Position numbers and translations under genes: made by a program. DNA of 41,777 nt from Pseudomonadota bacterium (GTDB lineage: Bacteria; Pseudomonadota; Gammaproteobacteria; CALCKW01): the NCBI GenBank assembly GCA_039196715.1, contig JBCCUP010000038.1, forward strand, positions 1-41,777, in the 5' to 3' direction. Below are positions 13,019-21,768 of this stretch, in pieces. Numbering within the stretch: position 1 is the first letter of the stretch; every line of letters begins with the position of its first letter. A model generated the notes under the pieces. It did not search any database, had not been told where the DNA came from, and saw nothing but the letters and a program-made list of their open reading frames with translations.

Positions 13019-13143
13019 CTTTGGTAGCATGTCAGGTCGCGCCGCAGGCAAGGATTGCCGGTCCGGCTGCCAAGGCGGAACACAATTTGCTGTCTCTCGG
13101 ACAGTACCGTGCAGAAGCGCAACCTGGAACACACGACAAGGCG

Positions 13144-13647
13144 ATGGATCCTGTGAGCACTGACAACGTGATGGACAATCCGAACCCGGACACGATGGTC
13201 CCCGCAATGGATCGACGACAAGGCATCGGTCGCACCGTGTCGAAGCTCGTGGACGAGCGTCAAAGCGTGTTTGTGGTGTTCTGTGAACTCGCCGGTGTCT
13301 CGACCTTCGACGCCGACGGCAGCGACCGCGGTGACCTGCGGCCGGAAAAATTGACCGCGTTCCTCGAGTTGCTCATGGACTACCTCGGCGCGGGCCACTT
13401 CGAGCTCTACCAGCGCATCATCGACGGGCACGAGCGGCGGCGTCTGGTCTTAGAAGCCGCACAGAAGTACTACCCGACCATCGCAGAAACTACCGACTAC
13501 CTGGTCGAGTTCAACGACAAGTACGACGGCTACGAGGGCGATGCCGACGATGCGGCGACGCTTGAGGTGGACCTGAGCAAGGTCGGCAAGGCGTTGTCGC
13601 TTCGCACCGACCTCGAAGACAAGATTCTCGCCGCGCTCCAGGCCTGA
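13144..13647 (+). CDS. Rsd/AlgQ-family regulator of RNA polymerase sigma-70
   Basis: The C-terminal ~135 residues align by eye with Rsd/AlgQ: a helix with TVSKLVDERQSVFVVFCEL, then LELLMDYLGAGHFELYQRI, a central helix with YYPTIAETTDYLVEFNDKYD, and a final helix ending LRTDLEDKILAALQ. Rsd binds the domain 4 region of sigma-70 and shifts polymerase toward alternative sigma factors; AlgQ affects alginate synthesis in Pseudomonas. The start is uncertain: ATGs at 13144, 13171 and 13207 are all in frame. I chose 13144 (AAGG close upstream), which leaves an unusual N-terminal extension of about 25 residues. Confidence 0.8.
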   Translation: MDPVSTDNVMDNPNPDTMVPAMDRRQGIGRTVSKLVDERQSVFVVFCELAGVSTFDADGSDRGDLRPEKLTAFLELLMDYLGAGHFELYQRIIDGHERRRLVLEAAQKYYPTIAETTDYLVEFNDKYDGYEGDADDAATLEVDLSKVGKALSLRTDLEDKILAALQA

Positions 13648-13758
13648 ACCCGGACGAGCGGCGCGACCCCGATCCGACAGGCGATCCGCTCACACTGATT
13701 TCGTGGCCGCCTCCGCGTGCTGAACAGTGCGATGCGACGGTCGGTCCGAGTGAGGCGC

Positions 13759-14940
13759 ATGGCCACGCTGTTTCTCAAACCCCGTCAGGACCGACGCATC
13801 AAGCGCGGTCACCTCTGGGTCTACTCCAACGAAGTCGACGTCACGCGCTCACCGCTCGACGCGTTCGCCGCTGGCGACACCGTGGACGTCGTGTCGCACG
13901 CGGGGGACAGGCTCGGCCGGGCCACTGTCAACCCGCACACGCTGGTGTGCGCACGCGTGTTCAGTCGGGACGCCGGCGCCAGCCTCGACGCGGCGTTCTT
14001 CGAAGCGCGCCTGCGCGCGGCCCTCGCGTTGCGTGCAGCAGCGCTGCCCACGCCGCATTACCGCCTGGTGCACGCCGAAGGTGACCTTCTGCCCGGCCTG
14101 GTGATCGACCGCTATGACGATGTACTGGTGGTGCAATTGGGCACAGCGGGGCTGGATCGCGCACGCGACGAACTCTTGACGGCTCTGCAGGCCGTTTTAC
14201 AGCCATCGACGGTCATTTGGCGCAACGACTCGCGCGCGCGCCGGTTGGAGGGCCTCGATCTGTCCGTTGACATCGCTTCGGGTCCCCATCCAGGCCAGGT
14301 GTCGGTGATTGAGGGCGGGCTGCAATTCGGCATTGACCCCACGGCCGGACAGAAAACCGGGTGGTTCTACGACCAGCGCGCCAACCGCCTGGCCTTTCGG
14401 CGGTGGGCAACCGGGCGTCGGGTGCTCGACCTGTTCAGCTATGTCGGTGCCTGGTCGGTTGGTGCGGCGGTGGCGGGTGCGGCGTCGGTGACTGCGGTGG
14501 ACAGCTCGGAACACGCGCTGGAGGCCCTTGGTCGCAACGCGGACGCGAACAGCGTGGACGTCGAAACACGGCCTGGTGACGCGCTGGCGATTCTGAAACA
14601 GCTTCGCGAGTCGGGCGCACGCTACGATGCGGTCGTCCTGGACCCACCGGCCTTGATCACCCGGCGGAAAGACACGCGAGCAGGCGTCAAGCACTACCAC
14701 ACACTCAACCAGCACGCGGTCAGGGTGCTCGAGCCCGGTGGCATTCTCGTCAGTTGCAGCTGTTCGCACCACCTGGCGGAACACGAATTGCTCGCGGCCG
14801 TGGAAACGGCCATGCACCGCCGCGGGGGCATCAGCCAGTGGCTCGCGCGCGGTGACCAGGACGTCGACCACCCGGTTCACCCGGCGATGCCGGAATCGCG
14901 GTACCTCAAGACCGTCACCTGCCGGCTGCTGATGCCTTAG
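13759..14940 (+). CDS. Class I SAM-dependent rRNA cytosine methyltransferase, RlmI-like
   Basis: The 393-residue protein has an N-terminal PUA domain (LKPRQDRRIKRGHLWVYSNE, about residues 5-75), a middle linker domain (YHYRL-like, 'DGLLPGLVIDRYDD' region) and a C-terminal Rossmann methyltransferase with RVLDLFSYVGAWSVGAA for SAM and VVLDPPALI plus SCSCSHHL for the target base. This order matches RlmI (m5C in 23S rRNA); the target is inferred. Start at 13759 fits the family N-terminus; an earlier ATG at 13717 adds a basic tail. GAGG is 3 bases before the chosen ATG. Confidence 0.88.
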   Translation: MATLFLKPRQDRRIKRGHLWVYSNEVDVTRSPLDAFAAGDTVDVVSHAGDRLGRATVNPHTLVCARVFSRDAGASLDAAFFEARLRAALALRAAALPTPHYRLVHAEGDLLPGLVIDRYDDVLVVQLGTAGLDRARDELLTALQAVLQPSTVIWRNDSRARRLEGLDLSVDIASGPHPGQVSVIEGGLQFGIDPTAGQKTGWFYDQRANRLAFRRWATGRRVLDLFSYVGAWSVGAAVAGAASVTAVDSSEHALEALGRNADANSVDVETRPGDALAILKQLRESGARYDAVVLDPPALITRRKDTRAGVKHYHTLNQHAVRVLEPGGILVSCSCSHHLAEHELLAAVETAMHRRGGISQWLARGDQDVDHPVHPAMPESRYLKTVTCRLLMP

Positions 14941-15049
14941 TCAGCTGTATGCGAACATGACCAAGGCTTAATTTTTCTCGATGCGCATCTGCGGTTCGAG
15001 GGTCGGCTTCTTGCATCGTTCCGTGCTTTGGTAGCTGTTGAGGCACGAC

Positions 15050-15349
15050 GTGAAACGTATCACCGCCGTAGACCGGCTTGAGGCCGGCCAGGTGCTTGGG
15101 GCTGATGTGGTGGGACCCGACGGGTCGTGCATTGCGTTGAGTGGCGCCGCCTTGCAATCCGACGACATCGCTCGCTTGCGAGCGGCCAGCATGAGCACCG
15201 TCATGGTCGAGCTGTCCGAGGACGACGTGCGCGCGCTCGTCTCAGCGCAGCCTGAGAACACGGACGCGGTGTCACGGTTTCGGCTCAACGACCTCACGCA
15301 CCCGCTGATCAACAAGCTCGTGGAGGTGGCCAGTGAGCTCCGCGCCTGA
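15050..15349 (+). CDS. Small protein beside an HDOD gene, function unknown
   Basis: The 99-residue protein begins at GTG 15050, with GAGG about 6 bases upstream. Its N-terminal half, VDRLEAGQVLGADVVGPDGS followed by a hydrophobic strand and 'GAALQSDDIARLRA', follows the pattern of the small beta-rich domain that often accompanies HD-GYP and HDOD signalling proteins; that likeness is by eye. The last 17 bases overlap the HDOD gene, whose own Shine-Dalgarno lies inside this gene, so they are very likely co-translated. Confidence 0.65.
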   Translation: MKRITAVDRLEAGQVLGADVVGPDGSCIALSGAALQSDDIARLRAASMSTVMVELSEDDVRALVSAQPENTDAVSRFRLNDLTHPLINKLVEVASELRA

Positions 15350-16208
15350 GCAGACTGTGCTCCAGCCTGCTGAAGACACGATCGACGGACTGGTCGCCAA
15401 CGTCACGCAGCTGGTGTCCTTGCCCGACGTGTTTCTCCGGTTCGAACAGGAGCTCGCGAGTCCGACTGCCAGCACCGATTCCCTCGCGGACATCCTGATC
15501 GTCGATCCGGACATCACCTCGCGGCTGCTGTCGCTGGCCAACTCTGCGTTCTTCGGCTTTTCATCGCGCGTCGAGACCGTCCACCGCGCACTGGTGCTGA
15601 TCGGGACATCTCAGGTCCGTGACCTGATCCTCGCCACCGTCGTGGTCGACCGGTTCAGCCGCTTGCCGATCGGCATCCTGGACATGAGATCGTTCTGGCA
15701 ACACAGCATTGCCACAGCCTCGCTCGCGCGTGCGCTGGCGACCGAGCTGCGTATCCGGGCGGCCGACAAACTGTTCATCGGTGGCCTGCTGCACGACCTG
15801 GGCCGGCTGGTGCTGGTGTTGGAACGTGCCGATGACATGTGCGATGCCCTGATTCGTGCGCAGGAAGAGGATCGGGATCTCGCCGAGATCGAGCGCGAGC
15901 TGTTCGGGTTCGATCACGCCGAGGTGGGCGGCGCGTTGGCACGCGCGTGGTCGTTGCCCGAAAGCGTGACCGACATGATCGCCTTGCACCACCGCCCCAA
16001 TGACGCAATGAAACCGGATGTTGACCTGGTACACCTCGCCGACGTGATGGCGCACGGTTTGTCCTGGGGCCGGTCGGGGCAGCGGTTGGTACCTGCGCTG
16101 AGTCACGAGAGCTGGGCGCGCACCGGCCTCTCTGAAGACGCCTTTGACGACATACACGAGATGGGACAGGACATTTACACCGAGATGCAGTCGCTGATCC
16201 TCCGCTAG
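15333..16208 (+). CDS. HDOD-domain signalling protein
   Basis: The 291-residue protein is almost entirely one HDOD domain (about residues 20-235): ILIVDPDITSRLLSLANSAF, RALVLIGTSQVRDLILATVV, FWQHSIATASLARALA, GLLHDLGRLVLV, FDHAEVGGALARAWSLPE and ALHHRP. The HD-type histidines and aspartates are kept, as in many HDOD proteins, but no HD-GYP motif is present. Such proteins usually serve as regulatory or scaffold modules in second-messenger and chemotaxis circuits. The GTG at 15333 has GGAGG 7 bases upstream and lies inside the preceding gene. It runs 8 bases before the GGDEF/EAL gene. Confidence 0.9.
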   Translation: MSSAPEQTVLQPAEDTIDGLVANVTQLVSLPDVFLRFEQELASPTASTDSLADILIVDPDITSRLLSLANSAFFGFSSRVETVHRALVLIGTSQVRDLILATVVVDRFSRLPIGILDMRSFWQHSIATASLARALATELRIRAADKLFIGGLLHDLGRLVLVLERADDMCDALIRAQEEDRDLAEIERELFGFDHAEVGGALARAWSLPESVTDMIALHHRPNDAMKPDVDLVHLADVMAHGLSWGRSGQRLVPALSHESWARTGLSEDAFDDIHEMGQDIYTEMQSLILR

Positions 16209-16215
16209 GCTGAAT

Positions 16216-18123
16216 ATGGAATCGATTGACCGAGGCGCACTCAACGGACCGCAGGCAGTTGCGCGGTCTCTTGACCAGTGGCACGACCACCAGTGGCTCG
16301 CGCTCGACCTGATAAAAGGCTACAACGACACGGCCATTGCCGCGGTTGAAGCGATCGATCGCACGGCGCTCGCGATGACGTCGACTCAGCTGCTGCGTGA
16401 CCTCTTCGGGTTCACGGCCTGTGCCTACGTGTCCGTGCCAAACGGATCCAGGGCGTCCGAGGTGATCTCTGACGACGAGGTGCCCGCACTGTTGGCGGCG
16501 TACCGGGCGCTGAAACAAAGCGGCAAGCTTCGCGTTTCGCTGCGCGCGTTCCCCCCGCGGCCGCGCACGCTGCCGGACGCCGACGGGGCGATTCTGGTGG
16601 CGCCCGTCGACTTTCAGAACCCGCAGGGGCACCACATCATCGCGCTGCTCAGCGAAGGCGCAACCTGGACGGGCATGCGCGGGCGTATGATGGAGTTCGT
16701 GCTCGATCAGGTCCACGGCCACTTCGAAGCGCTGCACCGCGTCGAGCAGGAGAGGGCACGGGCCTCGGCGCTCGAGGTGTCGGTGGTCGAGAAAGAACAG
16801 CAGCTCGAGTTCCAGGCGTCTCACGATCAACTCACGGGCCTGATGACGCGCGAATCGCTGCTGTTGCGCATCGATGATGAGCTTGTGCGCGGCCGCCAGC
16901 TGTGCATCGTGGCCGTCGGCATTCGCGGCTTCTCGCGGGTCAACCACCGCTACGGCTATGCAGCGGCTGACCGCGTGCTGAAGGAGATCGCTCACCGACT
17001 CGACACCGAGACGCGGCGCGGCGCCTTCGATGCGTTGATCGCGCGCATTGCCGACGACCGGTTTGCGCTGGCAATGGTGTTGCCGGATGTCGACGATTTC
17101 GAGCGAGCGAATGCCCATGTCGGGCGATTGTGCGCGACCCTCGGTGTCGGCCTCACGGCCTCGAGCGAGCACATCACGCTCACCGCGCACGCCGGTGTGG
17201 TGCTCGCGCCGGGTGATGCCGACAAAGCGCGGCACGCGGTGAACGCGGCGGAGCTGGCACTCGACGCGGCGGACCACGCGGTCGGGTCTCCGGTCATCGC
17301 GTTTTCCGGTCTGGAACCTGGCGAGAAGCAGGACAACTCGCTGAAGATCGAGTCCGAAATCAACGCAAGCCTGGACAATGGGCACTTTGAACTGTGGTTC
17401 CAACCCAAGATCGACATGGCCACCGAAGCCGTGGTGGGCGCCGAAGCCTTGATGCGCTGGAACCACCCGGAACTCGGGCGGGTGAGCCCGGTGCAATTCA
17501 TTCCGGCCGCGGAGCGGTCGGGTCAGATTCACGCACTCGGCGAATTGGCCTTGCGAGAGGCGTGTCGGCACGTGTCGGCGTGGTTGGACGAGGGATTCAA
17601 GCCCGGGCTGATTTCAGTCAACCTCTCACCAGTGCAGGTGGCGTCTCCGGACCTGCCTGATCGCTTCAGGGCAATATTGGAGGAAGAGGGCGTCAGTGCC
17701 GGCACGCTCGAGCTCGAGGTCACCGAAACCGCCGTGAGCCGAAACATCGACGTGGCAGCACGGGTGATCTCGGAGCTGCACGGCCTCGGCTTCACGGTTT
17801 CCATCGATGACTTCGGCACGGGCTACTCCTCCTTGTTGTTGTTGCGCCAGCTGCCGATCGATGTGATCAAGATCGACCGCGCGTTCATTCGGGATCTGAC
17901 GATCAACCGGGACGATTTCGCCATCGTGCGGGCCATCCTGTCCATGGCAGATGACCTCGACCTCAAGGTCGTTGCCGAGGGCGTCGAGACCCGCGAGCAA
18001 TACGGGTACCTGCGGGCCTTGGGGTGCAGCCAGGTGCAAGGTGCCATCGCAACCATGCCGCTCGCGCCGAAACCCTTCCGCAATTTCGTCGCAGGGTGGC
18101 AGGGCCTGATCGACGAGGTCTGA
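16216..18123 (+). CDS. GGDEF/EAL protein, predicted c-di-GMP phosphodiesterase
   Basis: A 635-residue soluble protein: an N-terminal sensory region (to about 190, possibly GAF-like), a GGDEF domain (about 200-350) and an EAL domain (about 370-620). The GGDEF signature is replaced by A-D-D-R-F (residues 279-283), so cyclase activity is unlikely. The EAL domain retains EALMRW (E410), VNLSPVQ, LELEVTET, IDDFGTGYSS (D531-D532), KIDRAFI and EGVET, so hydrolysis of c-di-GMP is predicted, with the GGDEF part perhaps binding GTP or another ligand as a regulator. It is the third gene of a tight unit with the small protein and HDOD genes. Confidence 0.92.
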   Translation: MESIDRGALNGPQAVARSLDQWHDHQWLALDLIKGYNDTAIAAVEAIDRTALAMTSTQLLRDLFGFTACAYVSVPNGSRASEVISDDEVPALLAAYRALKQSGKLRVSLRAFPPRPRTLPDADGAILVAPVDFQNPQGHHIIALLSEGATWTGMRGRMMEFVLDQVHGHFEALHRVEQERARASALEVSVVEKEQQLEFQASHDQLTGLMTRESLLLRIDDELVRGRQLCIVAVGIRGFSRVNHRYGYAAADRVLKEIAHRLDTETRRGAFDALIARIADDRFALAMVLPDVDDFERANAHVGRLCATLGVGLTASSEHITLTAHAGVVLAPGDADKARHAVNAAELALDAADHAVGSPVIAFSGLEPGEKQDNSLKIESEINASLDNGHFELWFQPKIDMATEAVVGAEALMRWNHPELGRVSPVQFIPAAERSGQIHALGELALREACRHVSAWLDEGFKPGLISVNLSPVQVASPDLPDRFRAILEEEGVSAGTLELEVTETAVSRNIDVAARVISELHGLGFTVSIDDFGTGYSSLLLLRQLPIDVIKIDRAFIRDLTINRDDFAIVRAILSMADDLDLKVVAEGVETREQYGYLRALGCSQVQGAIATMPLAPKPFRNFVAGWQGLIDEV

Positions 18124-18174
18124 ACCGGGCCACGGCGGCGCGGCCGGCGGTGTCCGAAGCCGACGGTAGGCGCG

Positions 18175-18195
18175 TATACTAAGCGGGTTTTTTTT
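18175..18195 (+). promoter_or_regulatory. Candidate promoter of lgt-thyA-folA with T8 start region
   Basis: TATACT at 18175-18180 is a near-consensus -10 box; the -35 region (around 18152-18157) is poor. The predicted first transcribed bases run into eight consecutive T residues (18188-18195), about 40 bases before the lgt ATG. No strong hairpin precedes the T tract on this strand, so it does not look like a terminator. Confidence 0.4.
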
Positions 18196-18231
18196 CAGCC
18201 GATCGGATGGCCACAGGCCGACGCCCCGCTT

Positions 18232-19017
18232 ATGCCCTTTCCCCGCATTGACCCGGTGATGCTCGACCTCGGCATCGTCCAGATTCATTGGTACGGCATG
18301 ATGTACCTGGTGGGGTTTGCCGCGGCGTGGTTTCTGTTGCGACGGCGCGCGCGCCTGGGCCGCTCACCCTGGGGCGGGCAACAGGTGGATGACCTCATCT
18401 TCTACTGTGTGCTCGGCGTCATCCTCGGCGGTCGCGTCGGCTACGTCCTTTTCTACAATTTCGATGCATTGCTTGCCGACCCGCTCATGTTGATCCGCCT
18501 CTGGGAGGGTGGCATGTCTTTCCACGGCGGGCTGATCGGCGTCACGCTAGCCGGGCTTGTATTCTCAGGCAATGCGAGGGTGCCTGCCCTGGTGGTGGCC
18601 GACCACCTGGCCTGGGTCACACCGATCGGCCTGGCAGCTGGCCGGCTGGGCAACTTCATCAACGCTGAACTCTGGGGTCGCGTGACCGATGTGCCCTGGG
18701 GTGTGGTTTTCCCCGGCGCCGGACCTCTCGCGCGCCACCCGTCCCAGTTGTACGAGTTTGTCGGCGAGGGGCTGTTGTTGTTTGTCGTTCTCAGTGTCTA
18801 CTGGCGACGGGCCAGACCGGCGGGCACAGTGGCGGGGTTGTTCCTGCTCGGCTACGGTCTGGCCCGGATCGGGGTCGAGTTCTTCCGTGAACCGGATGCG
18901 CACATCGGATTCATTGCCGCGGATTGGTTGACCATGGGACACGCTCTCAGCGTGCCGATGGTGTTGGTTGGCGGTGCGTTGCTGGTCCTGAACCGCGGCA
19001 GCACGGTGAGGCACTGA
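18232..19017 (+). CDS. lgt: Prolipoprotein diacylglyceryl transferase
   Basis: Inner-membrane enzyme that transfers diacylglycerol from phosphatidylglycerol to the lipobox cysteine of prelipoproteins. The 261-residue protein has about seven hydrophobic segments and the family motifs MSFHGGLIGV, GRLGNFINAELWGR and HPSQLYEF. Slightly shorter than E. coli Lgt (291). The ATG at 18232 has only a weak Shine-Dalgarno. It is followed after 3 bases by thyA, the usual gammaproteobacterial order. Confidence 0.96.
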   Translation: MPFPRIDPVMLDLGIVQIHWYGMMYLVGFAAAWFLLRRRARLGRSPWGGQQVDDLIFYCVLGVILGGRVGYVLFYNFDALLADPLMLIRLWEGGMSFHGGLIGVTLAGLVFSGNARVPALVVADHLAWVTPIGLAAGRLGNFINAELWGRVTDVPWGVVFPGAGPLARHPSQLYEFVGEGLLLFVVLSVYWRRARPAGTVAGLFLLGYGLARIGVEFFREPDAHIGFIAADWLTMGHALSVPMVLVGGALLVLNRGSTVRH

Positions 19018-19020
19018 CGC

Positions 19021-19815
19021 GTGAACACCTACCTGCAGCTGCTGCGCCACGTGCGGGAGAACGGCGTCGTCAAGTCGGACCGCACGGGCACGGGCACACG
19101 CTCGGTGTTCGGGTACCAGATGCGCTTCGACCTCGCCGACGGGTTCCCGTTGTTGACCACGAAGAAACTGCACCTCAAGTCGATCGTGCACGAGCTACTG
19201 TGGTTTCTCGCTGGCGACACGAACGTGCGCTACCTGCAGGACAACGGGGTGTCGATCTGGAACGAGTGGGCCGATGAGCACGGCGACCTCGGCCCCGTAT
19301 ACGGTGCGCAGTGGCGTGCGTGGCCCACGCCCGACGGACACCACGTCGACCAGATCCGGGTGCTGATCGACGGCCTGCGTGACAACCCGGACTCCCGGCG
19401 GCACATTGTCTGCGCCTGGAACCCGGGAGACGTGGAACGCATGGCGCTGCCGCCGTGCCACTGCCTGTTTCAGTTTCACGTGAGCCAGGGTCGCCTGTCC
19501 TGTCAGTTGTACCAACGCAGTGCAGACGTGTTTCTCGGTGTGCCCTTCAACATTGCAAGCTACGCCCTTCTGACAGCGATGCTCGCGCACGTCTGCGGGT
19601 ACGCGGTGGGCGACTTCGTACACACGCTCGGCGATGCACACCTGTACGAGAACCACCTCGAGCAGGCCGACCTGCAACTGTCACGCAGCCCCACCGCGCT
19701 ACCACGGCTGTGGCTCAACCCCGATGTGACGGACCTCTTCGCGTTTCGCTACGCGGATATCCGGTTCGATGGGTACACCGCACAGCCCAACATTCCCGCC
19801 CCGGTGGCCGTATGA
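19021..19815 (+). CDS. thyA: Thymidylate synthase
   Basis: It methylates dUMP to dTMP using methylenetetrahydrofolate. The 264-residue length equals the E. coli enzyme. Visible are [38 protein letters not shown], the active-site [12 protein letters not shown] and [20 protein letters not shown]. The start is GTG at 19021 with GAGG 10 bases upstream. The stop overlaps the folA start (ATGA), so both folate-cycle enzymes are made together. Confidence 0.97.
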   Translation: MNTYLQLLRHVRENGVVKSDRTGTGTRSVFGYQMRFDLADGFPLLTTKKLHLKSIVHELLWFLAGDTNVRYLQDNGVSIWNEWADEHGDLGPVYGAQWRAWPTPDGHHVDQIRVLIDGLRDNPDSRRHIVCAWNPGDVERMALPPCHCLFQFHVSQGRLSCQLYQRSADVFLGVPFNIASYALLTAMLAHVCGYAVGDFVHTLGDAHLYENHLEQADLQLSRSPTALPRLWLNPDVTDLFAFRYADIRFDGYTAQPNIPAPVAV

Positions 19816-20324
19816 ACCGCTCCATGGTGATGGCGATGGACCGCAACAAGCTGATCGGCAAGGCCGGCGGCTTGCCCTGGCGGATCCCCGCCGACATGCG
19901 GCACTTTCGCGCGTGCACGATGGGCTGCCCGTTGATCGTCGGCCGACGCACCTTCAGCGAAGACATCGGCCGTCCTCTGCCCGGGCGCGAGATGGTGGTC
20001 GTGACACGGGACGCCGATTGGCAGTGGGACGGCGTGTACGCCGTCTCATCGCTCGAAGACGCTTGGGCACGCGCCGCCGCGTTGATGCCCGAAGCACGCG
20101 CCGCCTGTGTCATCGGTGGCGCGGAGCTGTGTCGACGGGCCATTGACGCGGTTGATACGCTCCATCTGACGGTCATCGACGCGGTGTTCGAGGGCGACAC
20201 CTGGTTTGACAGTTTCGATTGGCGTGACTGGTCGGTTGTGGAGCAACGGGCTGTCGAGCCCGGGCCCGAGGCCGGCACCGACTGGCCGCTCACTTTCTAC
20301 ACACTGACGCGCGCTGGCGCATGA
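19812..20324 (+). CDS. folA: Dihydrofolate reductase
   Basis: The 170-residue enzyme reduces dihydrofolate produced by ThyA back to tetrahydrofolate with NADPH. It has [20 protein letters not shown], the catalytic aspartate in [26 protein letters not shown] and [12 protein letters not shown] at 19812 overlaps the thyA stop. It ends 13 bases before the next gene. Confidence 0.95.
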   Translation: MNRSMVMAMDRNKLIGKAGGLPWRIPADMRHFRACTMGCPLIVGRRTFSEDIGRPLPGREMVVVTRDADWQWDGVYAVSSLEDAWARAAALMPEARAACVIGGAELCRRAIDAVDTLHLTVIDAVFEGDTWFDSFDWRDWSVVEQRAVEPGPEAGTDWPLTFYTLTRAGA

Positions 20325-20337
20325 GGGACAAGAGACC

Positions 20338-21210
20338 ATGAAAGTCGCATTTATCGGACTGGGCGTGATGGGGTATCCGATGGCCGGGCACCTGGCCGGC
20401 GCCGGCCACGATGTCACGGTGTACAACCGCACGCGGGCGCGGGCCGAAGCCTGGGTTGCGCAGCACGGCGGTGCGCTCGCGGACACGCCACGGGCGGCGG
20501 CCGACGGGGCCGAGTGCGTGATGGTTTGTGTCGGCAACGACGACGATCTGCGCAGTGTGGTGCTTGGGGAGGCGGGCGCCTTCGTCGGCATGGCCAGCGG
20601 CAGCGTGCTGGTCGATCACACCACAGCGTCGGCCGAGGTCGCGCGGGAGTTGGCGGCGCTCGGCGGTGAGCGCGGGGTAGCGTTCCTCGATGCGCCGGTC
20701 TCCGGGGGACAGGCAGGCGCCGAGAACGGGGTGCTGACCGTCATGGTCGGTGGTGACCAGGCGGTGTTCGATCGGGCCTTGCCGGTGATCGATGCCTACG
20801 CGCAACGCGTCCGCTTGATCGGTGAGGTCGGCGCGGGCCAGTTGACCAAGATGGTCAACCAGATCTGCATCGGCGGGCTGTTGCAGGCGCTGTCCGAAGG
20901 GGTGCACTTCGCGTCCAAAGCCGGTCTCGATGTTGAGGCGGTGTTTGACGTGATTTCCAAGGGTGCGGCGCAGTCCTGGCAGATGGACAACCGCAGCGCC
21001 ACCATGGCGGCGGGAGAGTTCGACTTCGGGTTCGCGGTCGATTGGATGCGAAAAGACCTTGGCATCGTCCTGGACGAAGCGCGTCGCAACGGTGCGCAGT
21101 TGCCCGTGACCACACTCGTGGACAGTTTTTACAGTGATGTGCAGCGCTCGGGTGGGCGGCGATGGGACACCAGCAGTCTGATTACCCGCCTGCAGCAGAA
21201 AAGCCCCTGA
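20338..21210 (+). CDS. NAD(P)-dependent 3-hydroxyisobutyrate dehydrogenase-family oxidoreductase
   Basis: The 290-residue protein begins with [19 protein letters not shown] (GxGxxG Rossmann fold), has the substrate-binding loop [16 protein letters not shown], the helix with [15 protein letters not shown] containing the catalytic lysine, and [13 protein letters not shown]. The family includes 3-hydroxyisobutyrate dehydrogenase and tartronate semialdehyde reductase; the substrate is unknown. It follows folA by 13 bases and may be co-transcribed. A relative of the same family at 8203 is frameshifted. Confidence 0.9.
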   Translation: MKVAFIGLGVMGYPMAGHLAGAGHDVTVYNRTRARAEAWVAQHGGALADTPRAAADGAECVMVCVGNDDDLRSVVLGEAGAFVGMASGSVLVDHTTASAEVARELAALGGERGVAFLDAPVSGGQAGAENGVLTVMVGGDQAVFDRALPVIDAYAQRVRLIGEVGAGQLTKMVNQICIGGLLQALSEGVHFASKAGLDVEAVFDVISKGAAQSWQMDNRSATMAAGEFDFGFAVDWMRKDLGIVLDEARRNGAQLPVTTLVDSFYSDVQRSGGRRWDTSSLITRLQQKSP

Positions 21211-21218
21211 CGGCCCGT

Positions 21219-21224
21219 TATACT
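21219..21224 (+). promoter_or_regulatory. Possible -10 box before the winged-helix-like gene
   Basis: TATACT, 9 bases after the oxidoreductase stop and about 30 bases before the ATG at 21256. There is no good -35 match, so support is limited to the hexamer and its position. Confidence 0.3.
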
Positions 21225-21255
21225 CGTCGGTTGTGTGGGTTCCCGTGTGACTGCC

Positions 21256-21768
21256 ATGTTGAGTGACAACCCGGAGCAGTGTTTCGAGTTGCTGCATTGC
21301 CTCGCCGTCCGGTCTCGTGTCGACGGCGGTGCGGGTGTCGACCTCTGGGCAGCAGGGGAGGCGCTGGGTTTCTCACCCGACATGACGCAGGCGCTCTCGC
21401 GGCACTTGCTTGACCACCGCATGCTCCAGCCAACCTCGCTCGCTGGCACGGTGGTGGTCTCGCCGGTCGGTCTCGCGTCGATTGCGCTGGCCAAAGCCGA
21501 CCCGGACCGGCCCAGTGTGCATTTTCCGGCGTTGTCGGGCTTCTTCGGCCTGGGCGATGAGATCGATGTCGGCCTCAGCAAGCACGCTGTGAGCGTGTTG
21601 CTCGATCAGCTGTCCGACTGTCGGGGTGTGCTCGGCGCCGAGTCCGGCACGCCGACCCCGCTGGAGCACCGGCTCAGTGAGCTCGAGCAGCTGGTCGTTG
21701 ACAGCCGGGTTGAAACTTCCAGTTTGCGTCGGGGGCTGCAGCGCCTGAGGGCATCGCTGCCGGATTGA
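21256..21768 (+). CDS. Small protein of unknown function, possible winged-helix
   Basis: The 170-residue product is not a family I recognise. Its first ~80 residues have a helix-helix-strand pattern (CFELLHCLAV, VDLWAAGEALGFSPDMTQALSR, LLDHRMLQPTS, GTVVVSPVGLASIAL) that resembles a winged helix-turn-helix domain; the C-terminal 40 residues are probably a helix or short coiled coil with charged repeats (LEHRLSELEQLV). Starts at GTG 21235, GTG 21247 and ATG 21256 are possible; the ATG is chosen because the predicted fold begins soon after. It lies just before the polysaccharide locus and could regulate it, which is a guess. Confidence 0.6.
   Translation: MLSDNPEQCFELLHCLAVRSRVDGGAGVDLWAAGEALGFSPDMTQALSRHLLDHRMLQPTSLAGTVVVSPVGLASIALAKADPDRPSVHFPALSGFFGLGDEIDVGLSKHAVSVLLDQLSDCRGVLGAESGTPTPLEHRLSELEQLVVDSRVETSSLRRGLQRLRASLPD

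Noticed and set aside
15775-17571. A 598-codon open frame on the minus strand across the HDOD and GGDEF/EAL genes
   Set aside because: The composition is arginine- and histidine-rich as expected for an antisense shadow, while both plus-strand genes have full domain motifs.
18188-18195. T8 tract as a Rho-independent terminator of the GGDEF/EAL gene
   Set aside because: No stable hairpin lies directly before the T tract; the only pairing partner (CCCGCTT at 18225-18231) is 37 bases downstream.
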